Origin: Gammaproteobacteria bacterium
GTDB taxonomy: Bacteria > Pseudomonadota > Gammaproteobacteria > Pseudomonadales > Pseudohongiellaceae
Reading direction: 5' to 3'
Length of the DNA stretch: 64,000 nucleotides
NCBI GenBank assembly: GCA_024644515.1
Contig: JAHEHN010000013.1
Span: forward strand, 1 to 64,000
This document shows positions 61,612 to 64,000 of this stretch, piece by piece. Position 1 is the stretch's first letter, and each line of letters begins with the position of its first letter. Made by a program: the position numbers and the translations under genes. Below the pieces are notes generated by a model that was given only the letters and a program-made list of their open reading frames with translations, was not told the origin of the DNA and did no database searches.

Positions 61612-62314
61612 AATTTGCAATCTAAGCCCCACTTTCCCATTTAACTTTGAAATTATTCGCTCAAAGCGGAAGTCATTGGTAATTTATGTTAAAAGTGGGA
61701 ATGTAGAAGTAAGATCTCCCCGAAATACCCCCAAAAAGTGGATCCATGAGTTTGTTTTTGAGAAAAAAGACTGGATTCTGGAAGAGCTAGAGCGCCAAAA
61801 ACGGCACTTTCGTCAACGCCTTGTTATAGCTGAAGGCCGGGAAGTTACCTACCTGGGCAGGCCAAGAACTATCGTGGTACTGATCAGCGATGCTCAGGAG
61901 GTCAGGGTCACCCGTGATTTTCTGTTCATCTATGCGCGCAAAAACAGTCCCGAAAAACTTGAGCTGCTATTTAACAACTGGCTCAAGGAAAAGGCCCACG
62001 AATATATGACCAGCGAATCCAGGAAGGTCGCTAAGCAGTTGGGCGTTGAACACAAACTAAAAAAGGTAGTGTTTAGAAAAACCAAATCCAAGTGGGGGCA
62101 CTGTTGCCAGAATGGCACTATTCAGTACAACTGGCTCGCCATGATGGCGCCAAAAGAAGTTATTAATTATCTGATTGTGCATGAATGCAGCCATCTGCGG
62201 CACATGGATCATTCAAAAAGATTCTGGAATACAGTAGAAAGTGTCTGCCCAAGATTCAAGGAGTTACGCAACTGGCTTGCAGAAAACGGTCATCGCTTCT
62301 GGAGCCGCCAATAG
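61604..62314 (+). CDS. YgjP-like (DUF45/M48-type) zinc metallopeptidase
   Basis: Protein of 236 aa with a C-terminal zinc-peptidase motif LIVHECSHLRHMDHSKRFW (HExxH, with the third ligand His downstream at MDHS), preceded by KTKSKWGHCCQNGTIQYNW, which is the hallmark of YgjP/DUF45 proteins. The N-terminal half (SKRKSLVIYVKSGNVEVRSPR) is a typical beta-rich domain. It is coupled to the DUF3820 gene by overlap. Substrate unknown; alternative name SprT-like protease. Confidence 0.9.
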   Translation: MPEICNLSPTFPFNFEIIRSKRKSLVIYVKSGNVEVRSPRNTPKKWIHEFVFEKKDWILEELERQKRHFRQRLVIAEGREVTYLGRPRTIVVLISDAQEVRVTRDFLFIYARKNSPEKLELLFNNWLKEKAHEYMTSESRKVAKQLGVEHKLKKVVFRKTKSKWGHCCQNGTIQYNWLAMMAPKEVINYLIVHECSHLRHMDHSKRFWNTVESVCPRFKELRNWLAENGHRFWSRQ

Positions 62315-62327
62315 GCATCCACAGCAA

Positions 62328-63047
62328 CTAGTCGACTGCTTTTTCATCACTGTTTTTGACAAACAGAAGATCCCATACCCCGTGCCCCAGCCTGCGCCCA
62401 CGACGTTCGAATTTTGTTTCTGCCCGCTCTTCCTGCCCGGCAAAATTCCCCACCCCTGCAACATTTGAGTAAGTGGGCGATGCCGACATCACTTCCATCA
62501 TCTGCTGCGCATAATTTTCCCAGTCAGTAGCCAGATGCAAAACGCCACCAGCAGCCAACTTTACAGCGAGCGCTTCTACAAGAGCAGGCTGAATGAGACG
62601 GCGCTTGTAGTGCCGCTTCTTATGCCAGGGATCCGGGAAATAGATTTGCATCCTGTCCAGAGAGTTATCGTCAAAACAATTATCCAGTATTAGAGTAGCA
62701 TCGCCCTGCATTACCCGCAGGTTCTGTATTCCTCTTTCTTTGATATCGCGAAGAATAGTCCCTATTCCCGGTGGGTGAACATCGACACCGATGTAATCAC
62801 GCTCAGGATGCTGGCTGGCCATTTCTACCAGAGAATCACCCATACCAAAGCCAATTTCAAAAACCAGCTGGGCATGACGGCCGAATACACGCTGGCGATC
62901 AATAAGCCCATCTTCCTGGTCGAGCCCATATTCCGGCCACAGGTTTTCAATAGCATCCTGCTGGGCTTGAGTAAGCCGGCCTCCCCTGACCACATAACTG
63001 CGTATTGGGCGCTGCTTGTCACTAATCGAATCAACCACGCTTTTCAC
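62328..63047 (-). CDS. trmB: tRNA (guanine(46)-N7)-methyltransferase
   Basis: AdoMet-dependent enzyme of 239 aa forming m7G46 in the tRNA variable loop. Motifs: PIRSYVVRGGRLTQAQQ at the start, FEIGFGMGDSLVEMA (AdoMet), YIGVDVHPPGIGT, and IYFPDPWHKKRHYKRRLIQP, the family signature. I choose the GTG at 63045-63047, which begins before the conserved part; a longer TTG start at 63086 adds 13 odd residues. It overlaps the DUF423 gene by 17 bp. Confidence 0.95.
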   Translation of the reverse strand: MKSVVDSISDKQRPIRSYVVRGGRLTQAQQDAIENLWPEYGLDQEDGLIDRQRVFGRHAQLVFEIGFGMGDSLVEMASQHPERDYIGVDVHPPGIGTILRDIKERGIQNLRVMQGDATLILDNCFDDNSLDRMQIYFPDPWHKKRHYKRRLIQPALVEALAVKLAAGGVLHLATDWENYAQQMMEVMSASPTYSNVAGVGNFAGQEERAETKFERRGRRLGHGVWDLLFVKNSDEKAVD

Positions 63048-63411
63048 CCGTAACGATCGCGTATGACAGACAAGCCCAGGCGCCAAGAAACATTACACCA
63101 CCGATGGGAGTGATCATCCCGAGCATGCTGATGCCCGTAAGCGCGAGTATATAAAGGCTGCCACAAAAAATTACGATACCACCCAAAAACAGATTGGTGG
63201 CGCGGTTGATGAGAATATTGTCTGGCCGGGTCTGCGCTAACAGCCCTGTGCCAAACAGGGCAGCAGTATGGAACATATGATACTGAACCGCCGTATCCCA
63301 GGTTTCCAATTGCTGCTGACTGAGCATGGTTTCCAGGGCATGAGCGCCAAAAGCGCCCGATAACACCACCAGGAAACCATTAACGGCCGTAATAATTAAT
63401 GCATAGTTCAT
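63031..63411 (-). CDS. DUF423 family membrane protein
   Basis: Integral membrane protein of 126 aa with four hydrophobic helices (about 5-25, 42-60, 70-92, 98-118). FLVVLSGAFGAHALE, TAVQYHMFHTAALF and the Gly-rich third helix match the DUF423/YgdD family, widely conserved but of unknown role. Its 3' end overlaps trmB, indicating cotranscription. rpoH lies upstream with a terminator between. Confidence 0.9.
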   Translation of the reverse strand: MNYALIITAVNGFLVVLSGAFGAHALETMLSQQQLETWDTAVQYHMFHTAALFGTGLLAQTRPDNILINRATNLFLGGIVIFCGSLYILALTGISMLGMITPIGGVMFLGAWACLSYAIVTGEKRG

Positions 63412-63452
63412 TGTTAATAGTGATTATTCATTTACAGCTGCAAAGCGGATAT

Positions 63453-63479
63453 AAAAAAGCCGCCTGAGCGGCGGCTTTT
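63453..63479 (-). terminator. Terminator after rpoH
   Basis: GCCGCC pairs with GGCGGC (63459-63475) around TGAGC, with an A run on one side and a T run on the other, so it acts on both strands. On the minus strand it follows rpoH by about 47 bases and ends in T's. Confidence 0.8.
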
Positions 63480-63525
63480 CTGAATGTCTTTGTTTTTGTG
63501 CTTTCTATCTTGCTGCTCTGCTTTT

Positions 63526-64000
63526 TCAGGCCTCAAGAATAGCCTTTACCTTGTTCATGGCATTTTTTTCCAACTGACGAATACGCTCAGCTGAAATACC
63601 ATATTCTTCGGCCAGATCATGCAGGGTTACTTTGTCATCGCTGAGCCAGCGACGGTTAAGGATGTCCCTGCTTCTGTCATCAAGATCTTCCAGCGCTACA
63701 TACAATCCGTCAGTAGACGACTTCTCATAGTCCGCCTCTTCAACAGAGCGGGCCGGGTCAAACCGGGTATCTTCAAGGTATTGGGCTGGAGCTTGATAGG
63801 ATTCTTCATCATCGGCATCGGCAGCACCATCGAATGAAGCATCATAAGCCCCCATACGACCTTCCATCTGCATTACCGTCTCTGGCGGAACACCCAGATC
63901 CTTTGCTACCGCTTCGGCCTCAGCCTGACTTAACCAGCCCAGACGCTTCTTGGAGCCTCGCAGGTTAAAGAATAATTTGCGTTGAGCCTTGGTCGTGGCC
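63526..64000 (-). CDS. rpoH: RNA polymerase sigma-32 factor RpoH, partial
   Basis: C-terminal 157 codons of the heat-shock sigma factor; the 5' part lies beyond the window. The edge begins with ATTKAQRKLFFNLRGSKKRL, the family-specific region after region 2 (the RpoH box area), then QAEAEAVAKDLGVPPETV (region 3), and region 4 with DDKVTLHDLAEEYGISAERIRQLEK for -35 recognition. The open frame continues to base 64000, so an internal Met at 63873 is not the start. RpoH directs heat-shock genes. Confidence 0.95.
   Translation of the reverse strand, partial: ATTKAQRKLFFNLRGSKKRLGWLSQAEAEAVAKDLGVPPETVMQMEGRMGAYDASFDGAADADDEESYQAPAQYLEDTRFDPARSVEEADYEKSSTDGLYVALEDLDDRSRDILNRRWLSDDKVTLHDLAEEYGISAERIRQLEKNAMNKVKAILEA

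Noticed and set aside
63526..63873. 115-aa frame starting at the internal Met as a separate gene
   Set aside because: The same frame stays open to the window edge and encodes RpoH upstream of that Met, so it is the 3' part of rpoH.
1..64000. CRISPR arrays, rRNA genes or prophage modules
   Set aside because: No regularly spaced direct repeats, no rRNA signatures and no phage structural genes were seen beyond the single recombinase.

Overview
The window is chromosomal DNA from a gammaproteobacterium. Gene order closely follows the Pseudomonas aeruginosa PA493x-PA501x neighbourhood as I recall it: tRNA-Leu / rnr-rlmB / rpsF-rpsR-(membrane protein)-rplI / dnaB-alr, then orn-rsgA, rhdA-psd-fimX, parC-parE-yqiA-cpdA-(DUF1249)-tolC, waaA, an FAD oxidoreductase plus aldo/keto reductase, hldE and the waaP-waaG-waaF lipopolysaccharide core genes. 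Insertions and losses relative to that order (no motAB, serB, nudF, thiC or msbA; added radA plus a DnaT-like gene, GNAT-kinase, GspE-like ATPase, RAYT) suggest a relative of Pseudomonadales/Cellvibrionales rather than Pseudomonas itself. The species assignment is inference.

Layout. 1-1463: a tRNA-Leu(CAG) with a tyrosine recombinase packed between two perfect 71-bp inverted copies of the tRNA 3' end and its flank. 1555-8304: an exported metallo-beta-lactamase-fold protein, RNase R, RlmB and the S6-S18-membrane protein-L9 operon with its promoter, structured leader and terminator. 8340-8500: a REP pair. 8501-15673: a membrane-anchored winged-helix regulator, a 700-bp regulatory gap with TTAACG motifs, then dnaB-alr-radA and a protein with three DnaT-like repeats. 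15718-19454: small accessory genes, a duplicated REP-containing block and a split membrane-protein/spermidine-synthase-like pair. 19715-26690: orn, rsgA, rhdA, psd, an RDD protein and the complete EF-P modification set (epmA, efp, epmB). 26750-33006: a signalling island with FimX (frameshifted), a degenerate adenylate-cyclase-like membrane protein, a response regulator (frameshifted) and a GNAT-histidine kinase fusion. 33121-43383: topoisomerase IV, yqiA, cpdA, a DUF1249 protein, tolC and waaA. 43498-53095: redox genes and LPS inner-core genes, including a lipid A acyltransferase fused to a degenerate WaaP-like domain. 53211-64000: a lone GspE/PilB-type ATPase, a RAYT with a broken HUH motif, cmoB-cmoA, a HIT protein, an Lrp-type regulator divergent from leuA, a DUF3820 protein with a YgjP-like metallopeptidase, trmB, a DUF423 protein and the 3' part of rpoH.

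Most genes are housekeeping. They cover translation (S6, S18, L9, EF-P system, RsgA, RlmB, CmoAB, TrmB), replication and topology (DnaB, ParC, ParE, RadA), RNA turnover (RNase R, Orn), and envelope building (Psd, WaaA, HldE, WaaF, WaaG, WaaP, LpxL-like). The unusual material is the integrase unit at the left end, the signalling island with several catalytically degenerate domains, the LpxL-pseudokinase fusion, the triple DnaT protein, and the REP/RAYT system. All readings were made by eye from the sequence and translations; no database search was run.
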